From Marinobacter sp. HL-58 (GTDB lineage: Bacteria; Pseudomonadota; Gammaproteobacteria; Pseudomonadales; Oleiphilaceae): DNA of 64,000 nt. Positions 26,120 through 34,715 of this stretch are shown in pieces; position 1 is the stretch's first letter, and each line of letters opens with the position of its first letter. The stretch is taken from positions 62,001-126,000 of the forward strand of contig NZ_LIHP01000018.1 in the NCBI RefSeq assembly GCF_001314605.1, read 5' to 3'. The translations under genes and the position numbers were made by a program. The notes below the pieces were generated by a model. That model had not been told where the DNA came from and searched no databases. It saw nothing but the letters and a program-made list of their open reading frames with translations.

Positions 26120-28263
26120 GAGAACACCCTCCTCTGCAGCAGGGTTATGGCCGCTGAAAACATCAGCCCCACGAGTCCGATGGCAATGAACAGCGGAGAC
26201 AGTGTTGCGGTTTGTGGATAACGCAACATGGTGCCCTGGCTCCCGGCCGGGAGCAGCGTGGGCACGCTGTCAGTCGTCAGGGGCGCCTCCAAAGGCCTGG
26301 ATGGGGTTTTTTCCTGCGCCAGAAAGCTGGTGTATTTTGTCATCAGCTGGTGCTTCAGCCCCAGAGACGTCACCTCCGCCTGCACCTCGTCGTCCACCCG
26401 GCCGGTCAGGCCCCTGTCCATCAGACTGTCGATTTTATGTTTCGCCCAGTGGCGATGCAGCCCCTTACCCTTCGCGGCCTGATCAAGCCGCAACGACTGC
26501 TGCCACTGGCTGCCATCGGGCATACGGCCGGCGACTTGCAGCTCCCCGTCAGCCGGCAGCCCACGGACCACCTGTACCATCGGCTCACCCCGGAACAGAT
26601 CGCCAATGCGCCCCGGAAACGCGGCGGTTGTCCGGCCGTCCCAGCTGACGGAAATATCCGTCAATACCGGCGCTTCCATCTTGCCGAACAGTTCATCCAG
26701 TGGCCGTTCCAGATCGGAAAGATCGCTGATGGCGGTATAGGTGCCACGGCCATAACGCGCCGCTTCCCGCATGAAATGCATGTTGGGGGCTGAACCGATA
26801 CCCACGGTAAACAGACGGCTGCGCCCCAGCCCGTTGCTGATCCTGGAGAACAGGGCGGCTTCGTTGCCGACAGCCCCGTCGGTAATGAAGACCACCTGCC
26901 GAACCCGGGTGGAGCTTTCTTCATCACGATGGCCCGAATCGTCCAGTGCGGCATCCAGCGCCGACGCCATCTCGGTGCCGCCACTGGCATTCAGGCCCTG
27001 AACATAACGACGGGCCCGGGCAATATTGTTGCCATTGGCAGCTACCGTATCCATGAACAGAGCGTGGGTCTGGCTGTTGAACTGAATCACATTGAACCGA
27101 TCGTCCGGGCCAAGGGTATCCAGCCCACGCAACAACGACTGCCGGGCCTGGCGGATGGATTCACCGGCCATGGAGCCGGAGGTATCGATCACGAACACCA
27201 GATCCCGCGGCATGCGCTGACCGGAATCCAGTCCCGGCACCATCAGCGCCAGCAGGTAATCCTCACCCTGCCATTGCTCATGAAAAACAGCGGCCGACGG
27301 CTCCATTCCGCGGGCTGGCGCCCAGCGCACCACCAGGTCACGATCCATCAACACCGCATCGGACTCGGGCGCCACTTCCACCCTGCTACCGTTCCAGGTA
27401 CTCGTTATCCGGTGGCTCGGGCTGGAAACGCGGCTCACCGGCAGGCCCGCATTGATTTCAAGGTCAATGGCAGCCCTGTGGCTGTCCGGCCCGACGTCCT
27501 CTGGCAATACAGTAAACGGGCTGATCTGGTCTGCATCCGGCACTTCCGTGGTGGGCATTGCCCAGCCTCCGGACCATTGGGCCGGCTGGTTGTCCAGCGC
27601 CTGGCCGGGCATATAGCGGGGTGTCATAGTGGTGGGCAGGCGCAGCTCGAATTCGCCGGACTGGTACCGCACCGCCTGCTGGTATTGCAGTTCCACGGTG
27701 ATGGTTTCGCCGGGAGGAATGTTCGCCATACGCGTGGTGAACAGATTTGGCCGTTGCTGATCCACCCGGGCCACCTTGCGACCTTCGTCCTTTGCCCGGG
27801 TGTACTGACGCTTCGCTTCCTGCTTTTCGTGGATTTCGCCCACGATCACCCGCTCTCCGGCGGTCATGGTCATACCGTAAACACTGGCATTCTCCGGCAA
27901 CGGGAATACAAATACCCCCTCACGCCACTGCTGGCTGTTATTTCGAAAACTCTGGCGCAGCCGGGTATCGGCAATCAGCCCGCTGACGGTTACCTTGTAG
28001 TCGGTACTGAGCAGGGTGGCCGCCCCCTGTCTTTGGCCGGCCTCGTCAACAAAATGCATTTCGCCGGCGCCTTCCGGGCCGGTGTCGGAGGCCTCGGCGT
28101 ATACCGGATGCACAAACAGATACAGCAACACCGCCAGCCACAGCGAGATTCCTTCCAGACAGCGCCGGAGGCGCGGGGAAACCCTGCCACTTGCAAGTAA
28201 CCGGTTCCGACCCCCGGCACTCATAACGATTCGTGAAGATGGCACTACGTGGGTGAGCAACAT
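26116..28263 (-). CDS. Sortase target protein with VIT and von Willebrand A domains
   Basis: A 715-residue secreted protein, the dedicated substrate of the adjacent sortase. A long N-region leads into a signal peptide ending near HPVYA. A VIT domain follows (about 55-190). Then comes a vWA domain with MIDAS motif DTSGSMAGES and the TDG of VFITDGAVGN. The C-terminus is a sorting-signal-like tail: YPQTATLSP, a hydrophobic helix, then QRRVFS. I chose the ATG at 28263 because AGGA lies 9 bp upstream; a GTG at 28296 has no such support. The probable role is an envelope-anchored adhesion or matrix-binding protein. Confidence 0.92.
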   Translation of the reverse strand: MLLTHVVPSSRIVMSAGGRNRLLASGRVSPRLRRCLEGISLWLAVLLYLFVHPVYAEASDTGPEGAGEMHFVDEAGQRQGAATLLSTDYKVTVSGLIADTRLRQSFRNNSQQWREGVFVFPLPENASVYGMTMTAGERVIVGEIHEKQEAKRQYTRAKDEGRKVARVDQQRPNLFTTRMANIPPGETITVELQYQQAVRYQSGEFELRLPTTMTPRYMPGQALDNQPAQWSGGWAMPTTEVPDADQISPFTVLPEDVGPDSHRAAIDLEINAGLPVSRVSSPSHRITSTWNGSRVEVAPESDAVLMDRDLVVRWAPARGMEPSAAVFHEQWQGEDYLLALMVPGLDSGQRMPRDLVFVIDTSGSMAGESIRQARQSLLRGLDTLGPDDRFNVIQFNSQTHALFMDTVAANGNNIARARRYVQGLNASGGTEMASALDAALDDSGHRDEESSTRVRQVVFITDGAVGNEAALFSRISNGLGRSRLFTVGIGSAPNMHFMREAARYGRGTYTAISDLSDLERPLDELFGKMEAPVLTDISVSWDGRTTAAFPGRIGDLFRGEPMVQVVRGLPADGELQVAGRMPDGSQWQQSLRLDQAAKGKGLHRHWAKHKIDSLMDRGLTGRVDDEVQAEVTSLGLKHQLMTKYTSFLAQEKTPSRPLEAPLTTDSVPTLLPAGSQGTMLRYPQTATLSPLFIAIGLVGLMFSAAITLLQRRVFS

Positions 28264-28337
28264 CGTTCCGCTTCCTTGTCTCAATGGGATGAACACACGC
28301 CTGCTGGCAACTGGTGTCTATTTCACCCGCCGGAAAC

Positions 28338-28369
28338 GGCGATCCGGTGTCACAATCTGGCGATCCGGT
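28338..28369 (+). promoter_or_regulatory. Pair of 11-bp direct repeats, candidate regulator operator
   Basis: GGCGATCCGGT occurs at 28338-28348 and again at 28359-28369. The 21-bp period equals two helical turns, so both copies face the same way. They lie between the divergent sortase-target gene and the pdsR gene. OmpR-family regulators such as PdsR bind direct repeats, so autoregulation plus control of the target is the natural hypothesis. Confidence 0.5.
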
Positions 28370-28410
28370 ATCGAAAAAATGATGAATTGTGGCAAACCAC
28401 CCGCTTTACC

Positions 28411-28439
28411 TTGTTCTGACCGCAGGCCATGGTTAAATA
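28411..28439 (+). promoter_or_regulatory. Possible sigma-70 promoter for pdsR
   Basis: TTGTTC (28411-28416) and TAAATA (28434-28439) are separated by 17 bp and lie 34 bp before the ATG of pdsR. Both hexamers match the consensus only partly. The direct repeats end 41 bp upstream of the -35 box, a position suited to activation. Confidence 0.35.
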
Positions 28440-28473
28440 GGACTCTGTATCAACAGGGATATGGCCTGAGGTT

Positions 28474-29175
28474 ATGAAACAACACATTGTGCTGATCGAA
28501 GACGAACCCGCTATCCGGGAAAACTACCGGGATGCCTTCGAGCGCCGGGGTTACCGGGTGTCAGCCTATGGCGATCGCACCAGTGCCTTCCAGGTATTGC
28601 GCACCTCCCTGCCGGACCTGGCCATCATTGATGTCGGCCTGGGGGATGAGCCCGAAGGTGGCTTTGCCCTGTGCCAGGACCTGCGGAACCTGTCGAAAAC
28701 CCTGCCGATCATTTTTCTGACCGCCCGCGACAGCGACATCGATTCCGTTCACGGCCTCCGACTGGGTGCGGACGACTATGTCACCAAGGATATGAGCATT
28801 GACCACCTCCTGGCCCGGGTCACCGCGCTGCTGCGACGGGCCGATGCCTGGGCCGAGGCTCTTAAACAACCGGATGAGGTGGTGCACCGGGGCCGGCTGG
28901 CACTGAACGTGGACCGGATGACCGCCGAATGGAATGGCCAGCCCATCGACCTGACCGTAACCGAATTCTGGATGCTGCATTCCCTGGTTCAGCACCCCGG
29001 CCACGTACGCAGCCGCGATCAACTGATGGAAGCCGCCAGCACCGTGCTGGACGACAACACGGTGACCTCTCACATCAAGCGGATACGCCGCAAGTTCGCC
29101 CGGGTCGACGAGAGCTTTGACGGCATTCACACCGCCTACGGCATGGGTTATCGCTGGAACGCCCATGAGGCCTGA
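28474..29175 (+). CDS. pdsR: Dedicated sortase system response regulator (OmpR type)
   Basis: A 233-residue response regulator. The receiver (1-120) has E9-D10-E11, phosphoacceptor D53 (IIDVGLGDEPEG) and K105 (DDYVTKDMS). The C-terminal winged helix (about 135-230) has the OmpR/PhoB form (DLTVTEFWMLHSLVQHPG, SHIKRIRRKF, YGMGYRW). It fits the proteobacterial dedicated sortase regulator family, which co-occurs with the kinase, sortase and target found here. It is divergent from the target gene and 3 bp from the kinase gene. The likely operator is the direct-repeat pair upstream. Confidence 0.9.
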   Translation: MKQHIVLIEDEPAIRENYRDAFERRGYRVSAYGDRTSAFQVLRTSLPDLAIIDVGLGDEPEGGFALCQDLRNLSKTLPIIFLTARDSDIDSVHGLRLGADDYVTKDMSIDHLLARVTALLRRADAWAEALKQPDEVVHRGRLALNVDRMTAEWNGQPIDLTVTEFWMLHSLVQHPGHVRSRDQLMEAASTVLDDNTVTSHIKRIRRKFARVDESFDGIHTAYGMGYRWNAHEA

Positions 29176-29178
29176 GTT

Positions 29179-31191
29179 TTGACTCTCAAACGCCAACTCT
29201 TTATCGCCAGCCTGCTGATGCTGCTGATCCCCTGGGCCGGCTTGCAGTTTGTACTGGAACTGGACGAGGCTCTGCGTGCGCAGGCTGCCATACAGCTGCA
29301 GAACCAGGCTGAACGTGTGGCCGGGTTTGTTGCCGAACATTCCGCCACGAACGAGGCGATTGAACCGGGAACAGAGGTGATCTATGCCGACATTCTGTCC
29401 CGCCCCCTCAACCTCGACGGTTATGGCGACGACTGGCCAGGCTACGATGAAGAGGAATCCCGCCCGCAATGGCAGGACACCGGCCGGGTCCAGAGCAACG
29501 GCCCGGCCAGAGTATCCTGGCAGGCCGCCGTGGACCGGAACCATCTGTTCCTGCTGATCCAGGTCAGCGGCCGCAAGGCAGTGGCCTTCGATCCGGGCAA
29601 CCCTGAACAACCTTATGATCAGATACAGCTTGACCTCACCAGTGGCGGCGAGACGGTGCAGCGCGTTATCCGAACCCAGGCGCCCGGCTCCATAAACGCC
29701 ATCGATCCGGGGCGCGACAGTGCCACGGACTACCGCATCAGCGGCTACTGGCAGGCGGTCAGCAACGGCTATCAGGCCGAACTGAGAGTCCCCCGCCCGG
29801 ATCCATCGGCCAGATTCGGCTTCCAGGTTACATGGCCCGGAACGGACGCCAACGCCAGTGATGACGACATCGTGAGCACCGGCCCCGAGTCAGCAAGAAT
29901 CGTCACCCGCCTGCCAGAACTGGAAAGCCGTCTTGAGGCAATGATTGCCCCCGGCCAGGGCGCATGGGTTCTGGAACCGGACGGCTGGGTGATTGCGCGC
30001 AAGGCGCGGGAACCAGACCAGGACAAACCCGAGTTTGACAGCCTGAGCCCGTTTCAGATTCTCGAGCGCATCAGCCTGAACGGGCTGCGCGCGCTGGTGC
30101 GCTTCTATCAGCCCGAGCCTCTGCCACTGGATAACGACAGCCACCGGATAGGCGCGGAAGAACTGCCTTCCCGGGGCCTGGTGCGCCACCGGGATGGCGA
30201 CACCTACATGCTTGTCAAACATCCGCTGACCGATGGCCGGGTGCTGGTACTGGAAGAGTCCCTGGACCAGCTACTGGCCCTGTCCGGCAGCACACTGGGT
30301 TCGGTCATCGCCCGCAGCGTACCGCTGATTACCGGCCTGATGCTGGTGCTGCTGGGTTATGCCAGCTGGCTGTCCTGGCGCATTACCCGCCTGCAACGGG
30401 CGGTCAGTAACAGCATTGATGATGATGGCCGGGTACTGGGTGCCCTGCCCCCGGCCAAAGCGAAGGATGAACTTGGCGATCTTTCCCGGCAGTTCAGCCA
30501 CATGACAGAGCGCCTCCAGGGGTACACCGACTACCTCGAAAGCTTCTCCCGCCGCCTGTCTCACGAGCTGAAAACACCGGTGGCGGTGGTGCGTTCCTCC
30601 CTGGAAAACCTGAGCCATACCACCGACCCGGCCGACCAGGCCAGCTACATCGAACGGGCCCGTTCCGCCACCGATCGTCTGAGCCAGATACTGCAGGGAA
30701 TGAGTGAGGCGGCCCGGCTGGAACAGAGCTTCGACCATGCCGAGAAGGAAACCTTCGACCTGGCCGACGTGGCCGCGCAGACCACCCACGCCTATCAGTC
30801 ACTGGATCCGGAGCATAAAATTGAGTATTCCGGGCCTGCAAAAGGCTGCCCGTGCCACGGTTCTCCTGAACTACTGGTGCAGTTGCTGGACAAGCTGGTG
30901 GACAATGCCCGGGATTTCACGCCCGCCGGAGGCCGGATAGAGGTGCGCCTGAAGCCTGGCCCGAAACAGCTGGAACTGAGTGTGTTCAATGAAGGTTCCT
31001 CGTTGCCGGAAAACCTCAGCAGTGATATTTTCAGCCCCTTCGTTTCCGTCAGAACCGGCAAGGAAGAGGGGCACCTGGGCCAGGGCCTGCTGATCGTCAG
31101 GCTGATTGCGGAACATCACAACGGCCAGGTACTGGCAACCAATGAACCGGGCGGGGTGCGCTTTACGGTGGTATTACCTGCACCGGCCTGA
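29179..31191 (+). CDS. pdsS: Dedicated sortase system sensor histidine kinase
   Basis: A 670-residue membrane kinase from a TTG start with GAGG about 9 bp upstream. TM1 lies at about 8-25. The large periplasmic region (about 26-375) contains a carbohydrate-binding-like beta domain (VSWQAAVDRNHLFLLIQVSG, YQAELRVPRPDP). TM2 (about 378-400) and HAMP follow. The HisKA box has its phosphoryl His in SRRLSHELKTPVAVVRSS and the ATPase domain has KLVDNARDFTPAGG. It matches the marine sortase-system kinase family and should phosphorylate PdsR. The signal is unknown, but the periplasmic domain suggests a surface or carbohydrate cue. Confidence 0.9.
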   Translation: MTLKRQLFIASLLMLLIPWAGLQFVLELDEALRAQAAIQLQNQAERVAGFVAEHSATNEAIEPGTEVIYADILSRPLNLDGYGDDWPGYDEEESRPQWQDTGRVQSNGPARVSWQAAVDRNHLFLLIQVSGRKAVAFDPGNPEQPYDQIQLDLTSGGETVQRVIRTQAPGSINAIDPGRDSATDYRISGYWQAVSNGYQAELRVPRPDPSARFGFQVTWPGTDANASDDDIVSTGPESARIVTRLPELESRLEAMIAPGQGAWVLEPDGWVIARKAREPDQDKPEFDSLSPFQILERISLNGLRALVRFYQPEPLPLDNDSHRIGAEELPSRGLVRHRDGDTYMLVKHPLTDGRVLVLEESLDQLLALSGSTLGSVIARSVPLITGLMLVLLGYASWLSWRITRLQRAVSNSIDDDGRVLGALPPAKAKDELGDLSRQFSHMTERLQGYTDYLESFSRRLSHELKTPVAVVRSSLENLSHTTDPADQASYIERARSATDRLSQILQGMSEAARLEQSFDHAEKETFDLADVAAQTTHAYQSLDPEHKIEYSGPAKGCPCHGSPELLVQLLDKLVDNARDFTPAGGRIEVRLKPGPKQLELSVFNEGSSLPENLSSDIFSPFVSVRTGKEEGHLGQGLLIVRLIAEHHNGQVLATNEPGGVRFTVVLPAPA

Positions 31192-31213
31192 ATCGCTGTC
31201 AAAGGAACAAACC

Positions 31214-32524
31214 TTGAATCTCCCACTCAATCAGCTGGACCTGCATCCGCTCCGGTCAGAGCTTTACAACGAACTCCACTCCCGGCCGTTCCATGTATTG
31301 CCCTGCCCGGCACAGGTTACCCACATCGCCCTGCTGACCACACCGGAGCAACGGGCCGCCCAGTTCCGACACTGGCAAGACCTGCATATCATGCTGGGTG
31401 TTGATGAACCCGCCGATGATGTCAGCTGCTATGAAGCCACCTTCGGCTCCCTGCGTATCCGCCGTGAGATGCACATGGAGTTCGCGTCCTACACCTTTAT
31501 CAATCTGGACGCCGGGGACGGGCACCAGCCTTTCCAGGACACCGGTATTTCATCGCTGCCCAAAGGCTGGCTTGAAAAACTCACTGGTACCGTGGTGGCC
31601 GCCTTTCATATCGACCTGCAGCAAGCCAAAAATGGCCCGGAATCCGACCTGGCGCAGATCCGTGCATGTTTTGAGGGGGAACGGCTGGTGGGCAGCAGTC
31701 CCTGGGAAGGCAAGGCCCGGGTGTGGGGCTCCTTCAAACTTCACAGCGACGGCTTTGGCCGTTTCATGGTGCTCAACCGGGACATGTCCGACAGCCAGCT
31801 CGGTCGCCTCACCCAGCGCCTGATGGAAATCGAGACTTACCGGCTGATGTCGCTGCTGTCGCTACCGCTGGCGCGGGAAATGACCCCGTCCCTGAACGAC
31901 ATGGACCAGCAACTGGCGGTGGTCACCCAGTCCCTGGCGGACAACAGGGATATCAACGAGCGCGAAGTACTGGCGGAACTGACCAATATTGCCGCCCGCA
32001 TCGAGGCCTTCCGTGCCCATTCCACCTTCCGCTTTTCAGCGACACGGGCCTATCACAAGCTGGTACTGACACGGCTGGAGGAACTGCGGGAAGACGAGCT
32101 TTCCGGGCACCTGACCATCACCGAGTTCATGACCCGGCGCCTGACCCCGGCGGTGGAAACCTGCGAATCGGTGAAGGACCGGCTGGAAGACCTGTCCCGC
32201 CGGGTAGACCGTGCCTCGGACATGGTGCGAACACGGGTCGAGCTGGCCATCCAGAGCCAGAACCAGCAGCTACTGAGTTCCATGGACCGGCGCTCGAAAA
32301 TCCAGCTGATGATGCAGCACACGGTGGAAGGGCTTTCCGTGGTGGCCATCAGCTACTACCTGGTGGGGCTGCTGAAACTGGCACTGGATTCCGCCTACGA
32401 TGCCGGGTTTGATTTCAACAAGTCGCTGGTCCTTGGCGTTGCCATCCCGGTGGTCATCATTCTGGTATTCGTTGGTGTGCGGCTGGTTCACCACCGCTTC
32501 ATCAGGCTGGCACGGCGACAATAG
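31214..32524 (+). CDS. DUF3422 family membrane-anchored protein
   Basis: A 436-residue protein of the DUF3422 family. A soluble N-terminal region (LYNELHSRPFHVLPCPAQ is the typical opening) leads into a helical region, then two C-terminal membrane helices (about 375-395 and 408-428). The TTG at 31214 has AAGGA 8 bp upstream; the longer frame would run back into the kinase gene. Function is unknown. The gap to pdsS is 22 bp, so it could be co-transcribed, but the family is widespread outside sortase loci and I do not assign it to that system. Confidence 0.83.
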   Translation: MNLPLNQLDLHPLRSELYNELHSRPFHVLPCPAQVTHIALLTTPEQRAAQFRHWQDLHIMLGVDEPADDVSCYEATFGSLRIRREMHMEFASYTFINLDAGDGHQPFQDTGISSLPKGWLEKLTGTVVAAFHIDLQQAKNGPESDLAQIRACFEGERLVGSSPWEGKARVWGSFKLHSDGFGRFMVLNRDMSDSQLGRLTQRLMEIETYRLMSLLSLPLAREMTPSLNDMDQQLAVVTQSLADNRDINEREVLAELTNIAARIEAFRAHSTFRFSATRAYHKLVLTRLEELREDELSGHLTITEFMTRRLTPAVETCESVKDRLEDLSRRVDRASDMVRTRVELAIQSQNQQLLSSMDRRSKIQLMMQHTVEGLSVVAISYYLVGLLKLALDSAYDAGFDFNKSLVLGVAIPVVIILVFVGVRLVHHRFIRLARRQ

Positions 32525-32532
32525 CCTCTGGC

Positions 32533-33321
32533 TTACCCGGAAAAAGCGTCCGGGTCCCCGGCAAACTGACGATAGAACTGCTGTGCCGTGCGGCCGTTGC
32601 GGGCACCGCGACTGGTGGCGAAACGCACGGCCTCCCGGTGCAGTGCCTCGCGGTCACCGACATCGGGGAACAGGGCATCAATGGCCTGCAGGTAAACGTC
32701 CTGGGCAAAGCCGTAGAAGGACAGCTGCAGGCCAAACCGGTCCGCCAGGGACACCTGCTCTTCAATGGCCTCGGCCGGGTGCAGCTCACCTCCGCGCATT
32801 TCGCTTTTCAGGTTATCGTCCATGAACTCCGGCATCAGGTGGCGACGGTTGGAGGTGGCGTACACCCGCACATTCTCCGGCGGCATTTCCAGCGAGCCTT
32901 CAAGCACACTCTTGAGCGCCTTGTAGCCGGATTCGCCCACCTCGAAGGACAGATCATCGCAGAAAATCACGAACCGCCAGGGCAGCTCGGCAATGTCATC
33001 GACAATCTCCGGCAGGTTCACCAGGTCATCCTTGTCCACTTCGATCATGCGCAGGCCCCGGCCCTGGTAACGGTTGAGCAGCGCCTTGATCAGTGATGAC
33101 TTGCCAGTGCCCCGGGCACCCCACAGCAGGGCATTGTTGGAGGGTTCCCCGCCCAGAAAGCGTTCCGTATTGCGGGCCAGGGCCGCCTGCTGCCGGCCAA
33201 TACCGGTCAGGTCGTCCCAGCCCACCGGATCCAGCCGCCGGATGGCCCGCAGGCCCTGACGGTGACGGCGCCAGACGGCAGCCGGTGTTTCTGCCCAGTT
33301 GATGGATTGGTCTGCTGCCAT
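32533..33321 (-). CDS. DUF815-type AAA ATPase
   Basis: A 262-residue soluble ATPase of the DUF815 family. Walker A is GARGTGKSSL, Walker B is FVIFCDDLSFE, and ATSNRRHLMPEF is the sensor region. The start at 33321 (MAADQSINW) has AAGG close upstream; the longer frame to 33387 adds residues without a good site. The role is unknown. The gene is convergent with the DUF3422 gene 8 bp away and divergent from mgsA. Confidence 0.85.
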   Translation of the reverse strand: MAADQSINWAETPAAVWRRHRQGLRAIRRLDPVGWDDLTGIGRQQAALARNTERFLGGEPSNNALLWGARGTGKSSLIKALLNRYQGRGLRMIEVDKDDLVNLPEIVDDIAELPWRFVIFCDDLSFEVGESGYKALKSVLEGSLEMPPENVRVYATSNRRHLMPEFMDDNLKSEMRGGELHPAEAIEEQVSLADRFGLQLSFYGFAQDVYLQAIDALFPDVGDREALHREAVRFATSRGARNGRTAQQFYRQFAGDPDAFSG

Positions 33322-33411
33322 AACACCTTTTTCCTGTTCCGCGTCTGTGTTGATTATGAAACACTGGAGCCTGATACCGGATACCATCCCAACAAGGAGA
33401 CTTTACCGCAC

Positions 33412-33852
33412 ATGGCCGTTAAATCCGTTGCCCTGGTCGCCCACGATAACAAGAAGCGAGAACTGGTGGACTGGGTTGCCGAGAACCAGACCCGCTTTGC
33501 CTCCCTCAGGTTGTATGCGTCCGGCACCACCGGCCGTCTGCTGAAAGAAAGCCTCAAGCGGGACGACATCACCTGCCTGCTCAGCGGCCCCCTCGGCGGT
33601 GACCAGCAGATTGGCGCCAAGATCGCCGAAGGCGAGATCGACCTGCTGGTGTTTTTCTGGGACCCGCTTGAGCCTCAGCCCCACGACCCGGACATCAAGG
33701 CCCTGCTGCGCATTGCAGCCCTGTGGAATATCCCCGTGGCCTGCAACCGTGCCACGGCCGAGTTTATCCTGACATCTGCCTACATGACTGACGATCAGCA
33801 CCAACCAAAGAAACCGGATTTCTCAAGCTATACCGGCCGTTCTGTCAGCTGA
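33412..33852 (+). CDS. mgsA: Methylglyoxal synthase
   Basis: A 146-residue enzyme that converts dihydroxyacetone phosphate to methylglyoxal and phosphate, a bypass of lower glycolysis. Catalytic residues are in place: D64 (GGDQQIG), D84 (FFWDPL) and H91 (QPHDPDIKALLR), each offset by 7 from the E. coli enzyme (D71, D91, H98). The ATG at 33412 has AAGGAG upstream at rather long spacing. Its 3' end overlaps the convergent spermidine-synthase-like gene by 8 bp. Confidence 0.96.
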   Translation: MAVKSVALVAHDNKKRELVDWVAENQTRFASLRLYASGTTGRLLKESLKRDDITCLLSGPLGGDQQIGAKIAEGEIDLLVFFWDPLEPQPHDPDIKALLRIAALWNIPVACNRATAEFILTSAYMTDDQHQPKKPDFSSYTGRSVS

Positions 33853-34570
33853 GTGGCTTGCGGGCCAGGAACACGGTATTGGTCGACTCCCGGTTCTGGA
33901 ACGGGTTGTAGAACGACACCACCCTGGCGTCCACATCCGTGAACCCCTCCCGCAGAATATCCATGAACGCCTCATCCGGTGGCTCGTTGGACCACATGGC
34001 GAACACCCCGCCGGGGCGCAGGTGCATGGCCATTCTGCCCAGACTTTCAGCATTGTAGAAACTGGCATTGGAGTCGTTCAGCAGCGCCCGGGGGGAGTGA
34101 TCAATGTCCAGCAGGATGGCATCGAAGATCTTACCGGGGGCCTGCGGGTCAAACCCACCTTCCGAGACCGCGAAGTCAAAGAAACTGCCCAGCACGTAGC
34201 GACAGCGCGGGTCGTCATTCAGCACCTTGCCCAAGGGGACCTTCTCCTGCTGGTGCCAGTGAATCACCGTATCCAGCGCGTCCACCACCAGCAGCTCACT
34301 CACCCGTTCGTGCTTCAGGGCCGCTTCTGCGGTATAGCCCAACCCGAGGCCTCCAACGACGACTTTCAGCTGCTCACCGTCCACCGCATCCAGGCCGAGG
34401 TCGGCCAGCGCCACTTCCGCATCCACAAACATACTGGACATGAGAAACTCTTCGCCCAGTTTCACCTCATAGATATCGCGGTCGCCCAGTGCCGGAATAC
34501 GGCGGCGGCGAAGGGTGATTTCCCCCAGTTGCGAGGGTTGACTGTCGATCTGCTCAAACAAGAGTCCCAT
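33845..34570 (-). CDS. Spermidine synthase-like protein (Rossmann-fold)
   Basis: A 241-residue soluble protein with a spermidine-synthase/methyltransferase fold. The cofactor-binding stretch is VVVGGLGLGYTAEAAL, followed by LLVVDALDTVIHWH and FDAILLDIDHSPRALL. It lacks the full active-site pattern of true spermidine synthases, so an SAM-dependent methyltransferase-like role is equally possible. The ATG at 34570 (MGLLFEQID) is preferred; the longer frame to 34669 is Cys-rich and unlikely. The 3' end overlaps mgsA by 8 bp. Confidence 0.8.
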   Translation of the reverse strand: MGLLFEQIDSQPSQLGEITLRRRRIPALGDRDIYEVKLGEEFLMSSMFVDAEVALADLGLDAVDGEQLKVVVGGLGLGYTAEAALKHERVSELLVVDALDTVIHWHQQEKVPLGKVLNDDPRCRYVLGSFFDFAVSEGGFDPQAPGKIFDAILLDIDHSPRALLNDSNASFYNAESLGRMAMHLRPGGVFAMWSNEPPDEAFMDILREGFTDVDARVVSFYNPFQNRESTNTVFLARKPLS

Positions 34571-34715
34571 GGTGTGTCCTGTAAAGTGTCCGGAAGCATT
34601 ACATCCTACCATCGGACACCAACCACCGCAGGCTGAAACGCAACATCCCGTTGGGAAAACCCCGTGCAAGCAACTACACTCTCGATCTAATAAACACGGA
34701 ATTGTGAATCACCCA

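Noticed and set aside
26929..28200. 423-codon open frame opposite the sortase target gene
   Set aside because: Antisense to a well-supported VIT/vWA gene, with no signal, domain or ribosome site of its own.
31214..32524. DUF3422 protein as a fifth sortase-system member
   Set aside because: It follows the kinase by only 22 bp, but the family is widespread in proteobacteria without sortases, so adjacency alone is not enough.
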